Positions 46,601 to 50,509 of a stretch of 64,000 bases of DNA are shown piece by piece. How positions within the stretch are numbered: position 1 is the first letter of the stretch; the number at the start of each line of letters is the position of its first letter. The stretch comes from Acanthaster planci (Eukaryota; Echinodermata; Asteroidea; Valvatida; Acanthasteridae): NCBI RefSeq assembly GCF_001949145.1, contig NW_019091514.1, forward strand, positions 1-64,000. The letters are read 5' to 3'. The notes under the pieces are model-generated. The model did not search any database, had not been told where the DNA came from, and saw only the letters and a list, made by a program, of their open reading frames with translations. Position numbers and translations under genes: made by a program.

Positions 46601-48283
46601 ACTCTTCGGTTCAGGCCTGTACACCGTGGTCAGTTTTTACCTGGAAACAGGCGTCACCGTCAAAATAGCAATGTTTTCACCGGAAAGAAAGTAAACAAGC
46701 TATTGTTAACTGGTATGCCGTAAGCCCGTAACATGACATCTTGCAAACGCAAAGTGAAAGGTGAGCAGAGTACAAAAAGCGCAACCATTACAGGGCGTTG
46801 TTTACAACAGTATTGTAATTATTCAATTTAAACTGAATCTGCACCGACTATAAGGCTTGAGCTGGACCAAGAAAGGATGCTCCTTTGGTTGGAACTGAAC
46901 TTTGCTGGTTCACAAAGGACTAGGAAATGCTACACCAATCAAATGAACACTCCCGACCAGCACAGCTCTTGGCAACCGATGTGGGGGTGCTTCTGCTCTA
47001 GCCAGATAACAAAAGCGTAGTAGTATCCGCCCAGAGCAGGAACACCCCTTATCGGTTGAAAAGAGCCATGTTGGTGGGAGCGTACATTTGATTGGTAGTG
47101 ATGCGACCTTAACTCGTGCATTTCATAATCGTTTGTGAACCAGCGAAGTGCAGTTCCCACCAACTTGAAAGAGCCTCTATATTGCTAGGAAAATCTCTCC
47201 CATTCTTAGTCGAGCTCGGGGCTCATAGAAGCGCTTCCCTATAGTTGCGCACTAATTTAATTCAAATTAGTAATAACCGGTAATACCAAATAATGAAGTG
47301 GCGCTGAAAATATTTTTTTATCTAGGTGTAACACGTATAACTAATTCGAGGTCATAGGTGAGAAGGATCCACGTCTGTGTCATTTGAGTTTATTTAATAC
47401 TCTATAGAATAAACGCCCCAATTGTCAAGGTTTGGTGCTTAATCCTATCACAGACCTAATAATCTAATTCATATTTTCATTGAAGGATTGGATAATGTTG
47501 AAGCTGGTGACAAGCGAATCTTCATGAAGACTAAAACCTGCGATACTCCACACCTGAAGAACATAAGGGATTACTTGGTGATCGGCAGCAGGGGACTGCC
47601 GATGAAGGGCGATGGGGAATCAATCACGTGAGTGTACGCTTTAATATTCTTCCGCATACAAGCTTTTTATTACGTCTTGACTGATGTGATCATATGACTC
47701 TTTACAATTATGCATAAATCCTTAAATAAAGTGAGAAGGTTCTTTCGTTCAAAATGGAAACCTAAACTGGCCTAATATATGACTCGCTGGAAGTCCATAT
47801 TTTAAACGTGCCTTATGCTAAGACATTCGATGTAGCAGCCCATAAGCTATGGAATGCGCAGCTATGGCGTATGTGAATGGAAACGTGTGTCTTTTGAATA
47901 TAAGATAAAACCTTTCTATTTAACAGTGTAATCTTCAATACGGGCGATTCACAATAGTGCGCCACCAAGAGTCTGCAACGCCATGGCCAATCACATTGCG
48001 CGAAATCTGTCGACCCAAAGCACGTTCGGAAAGGGTCGACAAATTTCGTGCGTTGGATTGTGATTTATCGGACAACTGCATAGTACCGTAAACAAGAAAG
48101 CTTCATTCATTAAGCTGTTTTCTTATTTTGTGCCACAGGTACAAGTACTATATCGATGAGAAAATGGTGTTTTACGAGTGGCCGGTTTTGAGGGATCTCC
48201 AGATCAGGAAATGGGAACGGATCAGCCAAAAACTCCAGAATCTTCAGGCTGAATTGGAAGATAACATCGGATGCGCCACTTAA
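7562..48283 (+). CDS. C3-like: Complement C3-like thioester protein (whole gene span, 39 coding exons)
   Basis: The spliced reading frame is 5130 nt (1709 residues plus TAA); every exon is listed separately. C3 is the central complement protein: it is secreted, cut at a basic site into beta and alpha chains, then cleaved to release an anaphylatoxin and expose an internal thioester that bonds to target surfaces. Visible here in order: signal peptide (1-19), FIAAPN-type MG1 start, QTDKPLYTP (MG2), EVKEYVLP (MG3 start), LGCGPGGG, RVRR (686-689), anaphylatoxin (about 700-767), WDFPESWL, GLCVADP, GCGEQ (1040-1044), the TED (to about 1312), CUB/MG8 and C345C ending GCAT. Human C3 has 1663 residues and 41 exons, so size and structure agree. 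Oddities: Lys1157 at the catalytic His position, a four-cysteine anaphylatoxin, and one to three GC-AG introns. The two-chain site and anaphylatoxin argue for C3 rather than alpha-2-macroglobulin or CD109. Confidence 0.93.
8107..8231 (-). mobile_element. Family B foldback, copy 1
   Basis: About 125 bp with inverted internal arms (agagctaggtctaggtct / agacctagccgtagctct) and ends reading ggctgcatccgaatctc and cgtttcggacacgg. The same unit occurs in the opposite orientation at 16382 and 33676. Non-coding, in intron 1. Confidence 0.6.
8646..8801. mobile_element. Family A MITE, copy 1
   Basis: A nearly complete palindromic element: the left arm has agtgcacctccaagagtttg and the right arm the degraded complement ending gaatcgcccgta. 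Other copies are at 31761, 37689, 47939, 61828 and 62561. Non-coding. Confidence 0.6.
9090..9205. repeat. Dispersed repeat (partner 34810-34900)
   Basis: Matches 34810-34900 through gatcaatggcgtgtttgacg, agcacgctgag, cgcgtaacgaat/cgcataacgaat and tattcctaatgtttggtct/tattccttatgtatggtct. No coding content was recognised. Confidence 0.5.
9510..9960. repeat. Dispersed repeat, copy 2 (partner 5210-5660)
   Basis: Collinear with 5210-5660 in several blocks (see that entry). Copy 2 sits in intron 1 of the C3-like gene and copy 1 in the spacer upstream, about 4.3 kb apart in the same orientation. Confidence 0.45.
10462..10570 (+). mobile_element. Family D element, left-end fragment
   Basis: Contains gagctggaccaagaaaggg and ctctggttcacaaacaact, matching the left end of the complete copy at 46858. 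Only the left end is evident here. Confidence 0.5.
11155..11338 (-). mobile_element. Family C MITE, copy 3
   Basis: About 184 bp. The left end is gaagcaagatatgggacgga and the right end, on the opposite strand, gtataccaggcaagatatgg, giving a clear terminal inverted repeat around gcaagatatgggacgga. This is the best preserved copy of the family. Confidence 0.65.
11376..11799 (+). repeat. Two-copy tandem direct repeat, ~210-bp unit
   Basis: Two adjacent copies (about 11376-11593 and 11594-11799) share long runs such as cattgccttgtaccaggga and tctcccaagctttgatcgca, and both end with a gctgcattaaattt block. They differ by scattered substitutions. The array ends 119 bp before the in-frame ATG at 11918, so it may form part of an alternative promoter. 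Confidence 0.8.
11965..12131 (+). CDS. C3-like: C3-like exon 2: start of mature beta chain (MG1)
   Basis: Acceptor ctcgtatgcag|T, donor GAAA|gtacgt. It encodes AHYFIAAPNIVRVDVNET..., the canonical first strand of a complement-type MG1 domain. The reading frame stays open upstream to an ATG at 11918 in a strong Kozak context, which would give a second signal peptide without splicing (see findings). Confidence 0.9.
12298..12464. mobile_element. Short TIR element (GGGTGCGTTCG...GCGAACGCACCC)
   Basis: About 167 bp in intron 2 with inverted ends gggtgcgttcgagcg and cgcgcgaacgcaccc, and an internal inverted pair around gagtatactcct. A shorter element with similar termini is at 14411-14511. No ORF of interest. 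Confidence 0.55.
13438..13662 (+). CDS. C3-like: C3-like exon 3: MG1 end and MG2 start
   Basis: The acceptor ctgacctcttag|AG is the one that keeps frame with exon 2; the prettier cag at 13467-13469 does not. It encodes KYHIVLLDEPQVARLSI... and ends in the family signature FIQTDKPLYTPNQR before the donor G|gtgagt. Confidence 0.85.
14411..14511. mobile_element. Short TIR element, related to 12298
   Basis: About 100 bp bounded by ctgcgttcga and tcgaacgcac in inverted orientation. Non-coding, intron 3. Confidence 0.45.
15759..15811 (+). CDS. C3-like: C3-like exon 4: MG2
   Basis: A 53-nt exon between cggcgacag|TT and CACGAG|gtgagt, encoding VDIRVVALNQDMAPANHE, the MG2 continuation after YTPNQR. 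Confidence 0.88.
16241..16380 (+). mobile_element. Family D element, partial copy
   Basis: Matches the interior of the 46858 element (ctcattggttgaaagga, tggtagcgatgtgaccg). Directly abuts the family B copy at 16382. Confidence 0.5.
16382..16504 (+). mobile_element. Family B foldback, copy 2
   Basis: Runs from ctggccctgtccgaaacgg to gagattcggatgcagcctc with the same inverted core as 8107 but in the opposite orientation. It lies against the family D fragment, which suggests insertion beside or into that element. Confidence 0.6.
16882..17028 (+). CDS. C3-like: C3-like exon 5: MG2
   Basis: 49 codons between gtcgaatag|TTG and CATCTG|gtaaga. Contains the MG2 pattern GFLILQFDVPEHPVLGNW, matching the C3 segment that ends LG-x-W. 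Confidence 0.9.
17459..17501 (+). CDS. C3-like: C3-like exon 6: MG2/MG3 junction
   Basis: A 43-nt exon (ttttcaag|TTT ... TACG|gtgagt) encoding FNASTSVQFEVKEY, the conserved FEVKEY motif that leads into MG3. NAS is a possible N-glycosylation sequon. Confidence 0.9.
17892..18265. mobile_element. Probable TIR element in intron 6
   Basis: Imperfect inverted ends: atgggcgtaaattggggg and, on the other strand, tggtgtaaatctgtgtcgg followed by taattgggggc. It shares gatgggcaactgaatcatcc with a diverged segment near 14048-14080 (gatgggctagtgaatcatcc). Confidence 0.4.
18438..18525 (+). CDS. C3-like: C3-like exon 7: MG3
   Basis: Acceptor attcctag|TG, donor GCAAA|gtatga. Encodes VLPKFYVEVSTQS...VKAK; VLPKF is the classic start of MG3. 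Confidence 0.9.
18790..18880 (-). mobile_element. tRNA-like SINE fragment
   Basis: The minus strand carries a pol III B-box-like gttcgaatcc (18802-18811), with tggtgcttgcctgtctag upstream in the place of an A-box region, as in tRNA-derived SINEs. It does not fold as an intact tRNA by eye. Confidence 0.35.
19193..19362 (+). mobile_element. Family C MITE, copy 4
   Basis: Starts gtatccagcaagaaatgaga and ends gtctccgtctcatatcttgc, collinear with 4339 and 44592 but with a shorter C-run. Intron 7. Confidence 0.6.
19455..19554 (+). CDS. C3-like: C3-like exon 8: MG3
   Basis: Acceptor ctaattccag|A joins exon 7 to give KYLFGEPVVGNYYVRYG, the C3 'ARFLYGK' region. Ends GGACAG|gtaggc in phase 0. Confidence 0.9.
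20017..20253 (+). CDS. C3-like: C3-like exon 9: MG3/MG4
   Basis: 79 codons from gtaaatag|TTA. It ends FKRKLPFSAK; joining to exon 10 (VNVQFLNGLPA) reproduces the family spacing only if the donor is AAG|gcacgt, a GC-AG intron. A weaker in-frame GT donor 6 nt downstream (CGT|gtacaa) would add Ala-Arg, so the end is 20253 or 20259. Confidence 0.85.
21265..21474 (+). CDS. C3-like: C3-like exon 10: MG4
   Basis: 70 codons between ctttaaag|GTC and ATAAGA|gtaagt, encoding VNVQFLNGLPARNIPVIAS through GEVDFRLDVPSDATQIEIR, the MG4 fold segment of C3. Confidence 0.9.
22205..22669. mobile_element. TIR element interrupted by a second MITE
   Basis: The left end tatgggggaattgagacgc...cttggtggcgg has its inverted partner ccaccaagcgcctcaaag...tctcccata at the right end. 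Its middle is occupied by the separate palindromic element at 22290-22541. Intron 10. Confidence 0.6.
22290..22541. mobile_element. GGGGCCAATTTT MITE, nested
   Basis: Terminal inverted repeat of about 40 bp: ggggccaattttcatagagc on the left and gctctataaaattggcccc on the right, with ttaagcacaaaatttgctta just inside. Similar ggggccaattt... repeats are common in invertebrate deuterostome genomes (from memory). Inserted inside the 22205 element. Confidence 0.7.
22830..22967 (+). CDS. C3-like: C3-like exon 11: MG4/MG5
   Basis: 46 codons between tcgttttag|CTG and GAAAAG|gttgta, encoding LRTNDPTLVNANFEDSI...GLNVRRAEK, the MG4-MG5 link. Phase 0 at both ends. Confidence 0.88.
23289..23357 (+). CDS. 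C3-like: C3-like exon 12: MG5
   Basis: A 69-nt exon (tttttcag|ATC ... TTCTTT|gtaagt) encoding IDALSSVEVQLTNEQNV..., the start of MG5. Phase 0. Confidence 0.86.
23916..23951. repeat. A-rich low-complexity tract
   Basis: A-rich tract of repeated (A)n-G blocks in intron 12. Low complexity; no function inferred. Confidence 0.7.
24092..24280 (+). CDS. C3-like: C3-like exon 13: MG5
   Basis: 63 codons between ttttttgtag|GTC and AATCAT|gtgagt: VIAGGRIVHRDVSEVI...MAPSARVVAYYIRNNG...KKCKNH. The single Cys near the end corresponds to the beta-chain cysteine that links to the alpha chain in C3 (human Cys559). Confidence 0.92.
24790..24966 (+). CDS. C3-like: C3-like exon 14: MG6 (beta part)
   Basis: 59 codons ending HRLTQKK before AAG|gtacag. 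Contains VGLLAVDEAVFKL, the C3 'VLVAVDKGVFVL' motif. The acceptor is taken at ccaag|ATT because it restores C3 spacing; the in-frame ccag|GGC at 24807/24808 is an alternative. Confidence 0.85.
25415..25489 (+). CDS. C3-like: C3-like exon 15: MG6 beta
   Basis: 25 codons (tttgccag|GTA ... TTAAAG|gtttga) with GYDLGCGPGGG, matching the C3 'DIGCTPGSG' loop. Its Cys pairs in C3 with the Cys before the basic processing site, which is also present in exon 17. Confidence 0.92.
25895..25949 (+). CDS. C3-like: C3-like exon 16: MG6 beta
   Basis: A 55-nt exon (ttctgtcag|GAT ... GAAG|gtagga) encoding DAGLAVMTNANVNVPQRE; DAGL is conserved in C3/C4/C5. Confidence 0.92.
26135..26203 (+). CDS. C3-like: C3-like exon 17: beta/alpha processing site
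   Basis: The acceptor cccaatcaag|CC joins exon 16 and gives AVGCPDEHSRVRRTVND. RVRR (residues 686-689) is a furin-type R-x-R-R site, placed as in C3, so the product should be a two-chain protein: beta about 670, alpha about 1020 residues. Donor ATTC|gtgagt. Confidence 0.92.
27482..27764 (+). CDS. C3-like: C3-like exon 18: anaphylatoxin and alpha' N-terminus
   Basis: 283 nt from ttcgtttcag|TG. Residues 711-753 form an anaphylatoxin-like module with Cys at 711, 726, 752 and 753 (YC...TC...ECC) rather than the usual six. Arg767 (ADAR|DG) is the best candidate convertase site. WDFPESWLF follows, the strongly conserved start of MG6-alpha. Ends ACAAG|gtagtc. Confidence 0.93.
28988..29228 (+). CDS. 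C3-like: C3-like exon 19: MG6 alpha/MG7
   Basis: Encodes SVTTWVIEAVGVS, LGLCVADPIKVEV and MPYSVQRFEQIEI, hallmarks of C3-type alpha chains. Spacing to exon 20 (VTIYLAG) fits human C3 residue for residue only with the donor GAG|gcaatc, another probable GC-AG intron. An in-frame GT 21 nt later (CGT|gtgttt) would add AIFFFLR. Confidence 0.88.
30374..30583 (+). CDS. C3-like: C3-like exon 20: MG7
   Basis: 70 codons (gaattcag|GTC ... GTTAGA|gtgagt). GLCSVAQPG carries the Cys that pairs with a C345C-linker Cys in C3 (human Cys873 to Cys1513). Also contains YVIVPMEVKDIPIEV, close to C3 'YVIVPLKTGLQEVEV'. Confidence 0.93.
30644..31234. mobile_element. TIR element (AAAGGAACCAGGAAAT)
   Basis: 591 bp in intron 20 with perfect-looking inverted ends, ttaaaggaaccaggaaat and atttcctggttcctttaa. 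No transposase ORF. A diverged relative lies near 1880-2180. Confidence 0.65.
31328..31439 (+). CDS. C3-like: C3-like exon 21: MG7/CUB
   Basis: Acceptor gattcatacag|CCA, donor ACAC|gtaaga. PEGYETKVHVPVTLDP matches C3 'PEGIRMNKTVAVRTLDP', the entry into the CUB domain. Confidence 0.92.
31761..31912. mobile_element. Family A MITE, copy 2
   Basis: A 152-bp palindromic element with inverted ends tacaggcgattcacaatagt and actattgtgaaacgcccgta. TA at both borders suggests a TA target duplication. Intron 21. Confidence 0.7.
33276..33380 (+). CDS. C3-like: C3-like exon 22: CUB (N-terminal part)
   Basis: Acceptor tactgtttag|AA, donor ATTG|gtaaat. Encodes QQWGNAGEANQVDTIEYKI...RARMSVIG; less conserved than its neighbours, as expected for the CUB segment before the TED, but phase and length fit. 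Confidence 0.85.
33676..33795 (+). mobile_element. Family B foldback, copy 3
   Basis: Runs from tggccgtgtccgaaacgggc to agattcgaatgcagcc, same orientation as 16382. Intron 22. Confidence 0.6.
34146..34334 (+). CDS. C3-like: C3-like exon 23: thioester site
   Basis: Acceptor tcctaaacag|GT, donor GATG|gtgaga. IPSGCGEQT holds the thioester motif GCGEQ (codons 34214-34228, residues 1040-1044): Cys1041 and Gln1044 form the internal bond that reacts with targets. This is the start of the TED (C3d-like) domain. Confidence 0.96.
34810..34900. repeat. Dispersed repeat (partner 9090-9205)
   Basis: The second copy of the segment described at 9090, same orientation. Intron 23. Confidence 0.5.
35190..35372 (+). 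mobile_element. Family D element, partial copy
   Basis: Matches 47035-47226 in gcggaaacaccccctcatca / gcaggaacaccccttatcgg and gcatttcatagtcgttgtga. Right half only. Intron 23. Confidence 0.5.
35543..35621 (+). CDS. C3-like: C3-like exon 24: TED
   Basis: A 79-nt exon (attcattctag|GT ... ACTTG|gtaagc) encoding GITNELRFRRPDGSFSLWG, matching C3 'GYTQQLAFRQPSSAF'. Confidence 0.93.
36972..37137 (+). CDS. C3-like: C3-like exon 25: TED, catalytic-position region
   Basis: Acceptor tgtggcgcag|G completes the Trp codon; WLTAFVARIL is conserved. The segment GGFFRELYEVNKRGLG (1146-1161) aligns with the C3 segment carrying the catalytic His, and here that position is Lys1157 (AAG at 37123-37125). Cys1130 matches a TED cysteine of C3, while Cys1116 is extra. 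Donor GGT|gtaagt. Confidence 0.94.
37510..37584 (+). CDS. C3-like: C3-like exon 26: TED
   Basis: 25 codons (tttcccacag|GGA ... ACGTTT|gtaaat): GGVHDGTPLTAFILLSFLECEC. LTAF is invariant in the family. Cys1181 or Cys1183 is the partner of Cys1130; the other may pair with Cys1116. About nine residues shorter than human C3 at the exon 26/27 junction. Confidence 0.93.
37689..38126. mobile_element. Family A MITE, copy 3, split by an insertion
   Basis: The left half (37689-37775, starting tacgggtatttccctatagt) and right half (38028-38126, ending attgtgaatcgcccgta) are one family A element. The 252 bp between them is another transposon flanked by the 8-bp duplication ttccaaac. Intron 26. Confidence 0.75.
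37776..38027. mobile_element. hAT-like MITE nested in family A copy 3
   Basis: 252 bp flanked on both sides by ttccaaac (37768-37775 and 38028-38035), an 8-bp target duplication. Imperfect terminal inverted repeats: cacggacgtacgtttataat and, reversed, caaagacgtatatacaaaac. An internal hairpin (37852-37881 with 37944-37971) pairs gcggccattttaccgagccg with cggctcggtaaaatggccgc. Confidence 0.75.
38708..38876 (+). CDS. C3-like: C3-like exon 27: TED
   Basis: Acceptor ttaatcctcag|AAT, donor GCAG|gtaaac. Encodes ATDFLEDELPGLTRPYAIAI and TAYALALADSDRA, matching C3 '[27 protein letters not shown]'. Confidence 0.95.
39627..39906 (-). mobile_element. tRNA-like SINE flanked by ~30-bp direct repeats
   Basis: On the minus strand, gggttcgagtccc (39772-39784) is a perfect pol III B box and tagactggttaag (near 39811-39823) resembles an A box, with a tctg/caga stem between them. 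No functional tRNA fold. The element is flanked by near-identical direct repeats around gatggtttgcgcc...ggagatgtt (39627-39657 and 39874-39906), followed by an attaattaattaa tail. Intron 27. Confidence 0.5.
39967..40175 (+). CDS. C3-like: C3-like exon 28: end of TED
   Basis: Acceptor gcactttcag|AC, donor ACGCAG|gtatta. Encodes the invariant VETTSYALLALLTVGD, NWLTNQENYDGGFASTQ, the last TED helices. Confidence 0.97.
40339..40500 (+). CDS. C3-like: C3-like exon 29: CUB (C-terminal part)
   Basis: 54 codons (aattgcag|GAC ... ATCAAC|gtgagt) starting DTVVALHALSVYSD, the C3 'ATFMVFQALAQY' segment. Contains an additional close cysteine pair, RCHVTC, not found in human C3. Confidence 0.92.
40509..40536. 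repeat. (GTCT)n microsatellite
   Basis: A short run of about six GTCT units beginning a few bases after the exon 29 donor. Confidence 0.85.
41318..41386 (+). CDS. C3-like: C3-like exon 30: CUB/MG8
   Basis: A 69-nt exon (tatttttag|GTA ... TTCCAA|gtgagt) encoding VPEISEDMTVVINSGGSGLGRFQ, matching C3 'GFTVTAEGKGQGTLSV'. Confidence 0.92.
41652..41794 (+). CDS. C3-like: C3-like exon 31: MG8
   Basis: Acceptor ttaataatag|TTT. FEATYYLP...NDSCDFELQIN matches the C3 MG8 start with its Cys. The donor is taken as GTAAG|gtatga because this phase joins exon 32; the earlier CAA|gtaagg would break the frame. The acidic stretch DHLEDNDEE is notable. Confidence 0.9.
42232..42319 (+). CDS. C3-like: C3-like exon 32: MG8
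   Basis: Acceptor cacattgtag|T, donor AAACAA|gtaagc. YLRGERTGMAILDVGLFTGY matches C3 '[21 protein letters not shown]'. The Cys that precedes this motif in C3 (human Cys1389) is absent here. Confidence 0.95.
43378..43452 (+). CDS. C3-like: C3-like exon 33: MG8
   Basis: 25 codons (catgattcag|GTG ... GCAGAA|gtaagt) encoding VMENSNGTVQQYEATDRAAIFYLAE, the C3 '[28 protein letters not shown]' stretch. NGT is a sequon. Confidence 0.92.
43597..43702 (+). CDS. C3-like: C3-like exon 34: end of MG8
   Basis: Acceptor gttgtgaag|ATC, donor CCTA|gtaagt. Encodes ISGQEATRIQFRARRKFKVG...PVAVRVYDYYNP, equal to C3 'PGAVKVYAYYN'. The Cys at human 1458 is not present, in step with the missing partner in exon 32. 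Confidence 0.94.
44329..44418 (+). CDS. C3-like: C3-like exon 35: anchor and C345C start (GC donor)
   Basis: Acceptor ctgacaatag|CC. Encodes EDCVRFLGP and LCDDNTCICAE, cysteine for cysteine like C3 'ESCTRF...LCRDELCRCAEENC'. The donor is GAAG|gcaagt, a textbook GC-AG site; the nearby GT (aa|gtatgc) would shift the frame to an early stop. Confidence 0.95.
44592..44772 (+). mobile_element. Family C MITE, copy 5
   Basis: Starts gtatacccagcaagaaatga and ends ctctccgtctcatatcttga, closely matching copy 2 at 4339. Intron 35. Confidence 0.65.
45366..45455 (+). CDS. C3-like: C3-like exon 36: C345C
   Basis: Acceptor tttttccacag|GA, donor TTTG|gtacgg. Encodes GNCSGTPKKTGRDYNVYELKT...ACVTKS; its two Cys match the first C345C cysteines of C3. 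Confidence 0.93.
45807..45890 (+). CDS. C3-like: C3-like exon 37: C345C
   Basis: Acceptor gttcacacag|CA, donor AAAG|gtataa. Encodes AFKVRVNGEEEKGNFQLYTL, a C345C beta-strand region (C3 '[22 protein letters not shown]'). Confidence 0.9.
46858..47226. mobile_element. Family D foldback, full-length copy
   Basis: 369 bp with inverted ends: tgagctggaccaagaaagg on the left and cattcttagtcgagctcggggctca on the right, and inner inverted blocks (ctggttcacaaaggact / gtttgtgaaccag). Partial copies are at 10462, 16241 and 35190. Intron 37. Confidence 0.6.
47486..47627 (+). CDS. C3-like: C3-like exon 38: C345C
   Basis: Acceptor ttcattgaag|GA, donor ATCAC|gtgagt. Encodes NVEAGDKRIFMKTKTCDTPHLKN..DYLVIGSRGLP, equal to C3 '[33 protein letters not shown]'. 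Confidence 0.94.
47939..48068. mobile_element. Family A MITE, copy 4 (right end lost)
   Basis: The left end tacgggcgattcacaatagt and the centre are intact; the right arm is truncated after gattgtgattta. It sits only about 70 bp upstream of the last exon. Confidence 0.65.
48139..48283 (+). CDS. C3-like: C3-like exon 39: C-terminus
   Basis: Acceptor ttgtgccacag|G, stop TAA at 48281-48283. Encodes TYKYYIDEKMVFYEWP (C3 'LSYIIGKDTWVEHWP'), a helix-prone stretch, then NIGCAT-stop. The final Cys is two residues from the end, as in human C3, where the C-terminal carboxylate contacts the factor B metal site. The disulfide pair found here in human C3 (1637-1646) is absent. No AATAAA was seen just downstream. 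Confidence 0.95.
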
Positions 48284-50509
48284 ACGACCACCAAACAATT
48301 TATCATAGGCACAAAGGACATAGGGCTGTGTATTCTGATAAATCGGTGCAGAGGGATTGAACGACAAATAAGCTGCATTATTATGCACAATCCTATTAAT
48401 GGGTTTCTACCAATGGCTAATACTGGAAATCAAGCCACCCTTTTTTCAGGGCTGCATTGAGTATTTGATTTGAAGTTATTCGCAAAAATATTTTAAAGCC
48501 TCCTACAGAAAGAAGGTTTGGGGCGTCCCATCCCCGAACACCAGTTTATGTCTTGACCAATGATTGCGTATGTCACTGAGCTGGTATTGGCTAATCAAAG
48601 TAAGGATTTGAGGCTCATTTAAATTGCATTGTCCAATCAAATCAATTTTATACCCTTTCGTGACTGGTGGCATTTAAAGCTTTCGGAAAAGAATTTTTCA
48701 ACTTGATACTTTCAAGTATTTCTTGCTTTAATACTATATATGCATGTCCTTGATTTGATGAACTGGTACTCATTCTTCTAAAAAAATACTCTATGTTTAA
48801 CCAGTTCACTTCCTCCACAGGCTCCTGTATAAAATCCACGATTTGTTTGTCGTCCAATCCCATGATTCAAGGAGAATCATCTGGAAATTTGACTCAAAGC
48901 TTGTGTTTATCATACCACAGGTGTATTTTCCCATTTTGTAGCATAAAGACTTGCCGGCAAAAGTATAATGAGCATTAATTGTCAAGCTGATTCTCTAATC
49001 TGTAGTATATACAGGTATAACTAATGATAAGCGTCAGATTATTTTCCTCTAGAAGAACAGAGAAAAGAATTATTTCTGGTTATTCAAGGCCAAAGCTTTT
49101 AGTCGGTAGCTGCATTTGCTTGTTTTTTTTATCCAATGATTGATTTTATTTTCTTTAAACGTTTTGTGATGCTCATTAATATGTATGAATTTAACCCTTA
49201 TTCGCGGTTAGGGATGTATGCATTTCCATCTTGTTCAAATATCTTATTCATTAGCTATATTATAGGTTTCTTATTCCATTCAATATTTCTCAATAGAACC
49301 CCTGGTATTTGATTTTGTTTCCTTCAGCGCGGCTCACTGAAAGTGATTTAGGACATGGTGTAATCTACTGGCTAAATCGCTGGTCTAATTTCCTGCCACG
49401 TGCTTCACATTTTGGCGACATGCAGAGGACTGCATTGAATTTGCGGGACATGAACATCATAAGGACGAATTTTAATAACTGGTCTCAAGCTGTACTTTGG
49501 CTGGTTTTAAAGGGTTTGCTGTCGGGCTTCCTAGGCCATTGTAGTAGTCTAAGTGTTAATGTTAGCCTGACTAAAGTTGAATTTACAAGGTCCACTTTTG
49601 AAATTTGGTTTTCAAATTACTTTGGCTTTTGAAAAATCTGTTACTGGAATAGAAGTTAATGATTACTTAAATTAAGCGTTTGCCAATTCGAAAGTAGACT
49701 GCATTCTCCATATGAAAATAATGATATCCATCATACCGCAAATACCAATTTCCATGACATGTAATCGACTTCTTGGGCGTATCTTGTTTAGAGGTACATG
49801 AATTATGATCATATTATTGTGCCCACGAATGTAGCCTGTGCTTGTGAACACATTGCAGTTTATCCATATGTATGCGCTTATTGGCATGCATGGGTGTACC
49901 AATGTGTGCAACAGCATTTGGGCTCATTCATCTCAGGCATGCAGTCTAGACTAAGAAAAGACGTGGTGTTTAGAGCCAAGTTATTCAGACTTGCTTAGTC
50001 AGGTAGCTGCAACGAAACCCCGTTATTGCAACATGTCCAACGTGCTGTTTCATCTACGTTTAACCCAAAATATATGAAAAATTGTATCTATTGTAAGACC
50101 CAATCACCAAAATAGATTAGAACCTAATTACGTATATACCAATACCTAGCCTATGTATTCACAACAGTGTAAAGTTCTAAACACTCTCTAAAGTACCTAC
50201 GAACACAAAGTATATGTACAAGGTATATTTTAAGTAGTATATAGACAGATATGTTGCCTTGCTACCCGGAATGGAGCCGAAGGACAGTGTGTTTCTCTAT
50301 CAAAAGCCTTGTCTTGCCGCTATCAAAACTTACTGTGTTGAAATATCGTTTTTCTTTATTCTCACAAATTTAGGTTGCTATTTTTTCTTCAGACTTACTT
50401 CTTTTTATGTACCCAACGCCTGAAGCGCACATACGTATTGATTACATTTAAATATGTTTTTAGTAAAAGGAAGGAGATTTGGGAAAAATTTTATTCCCCT
50501 ATATGGTAA

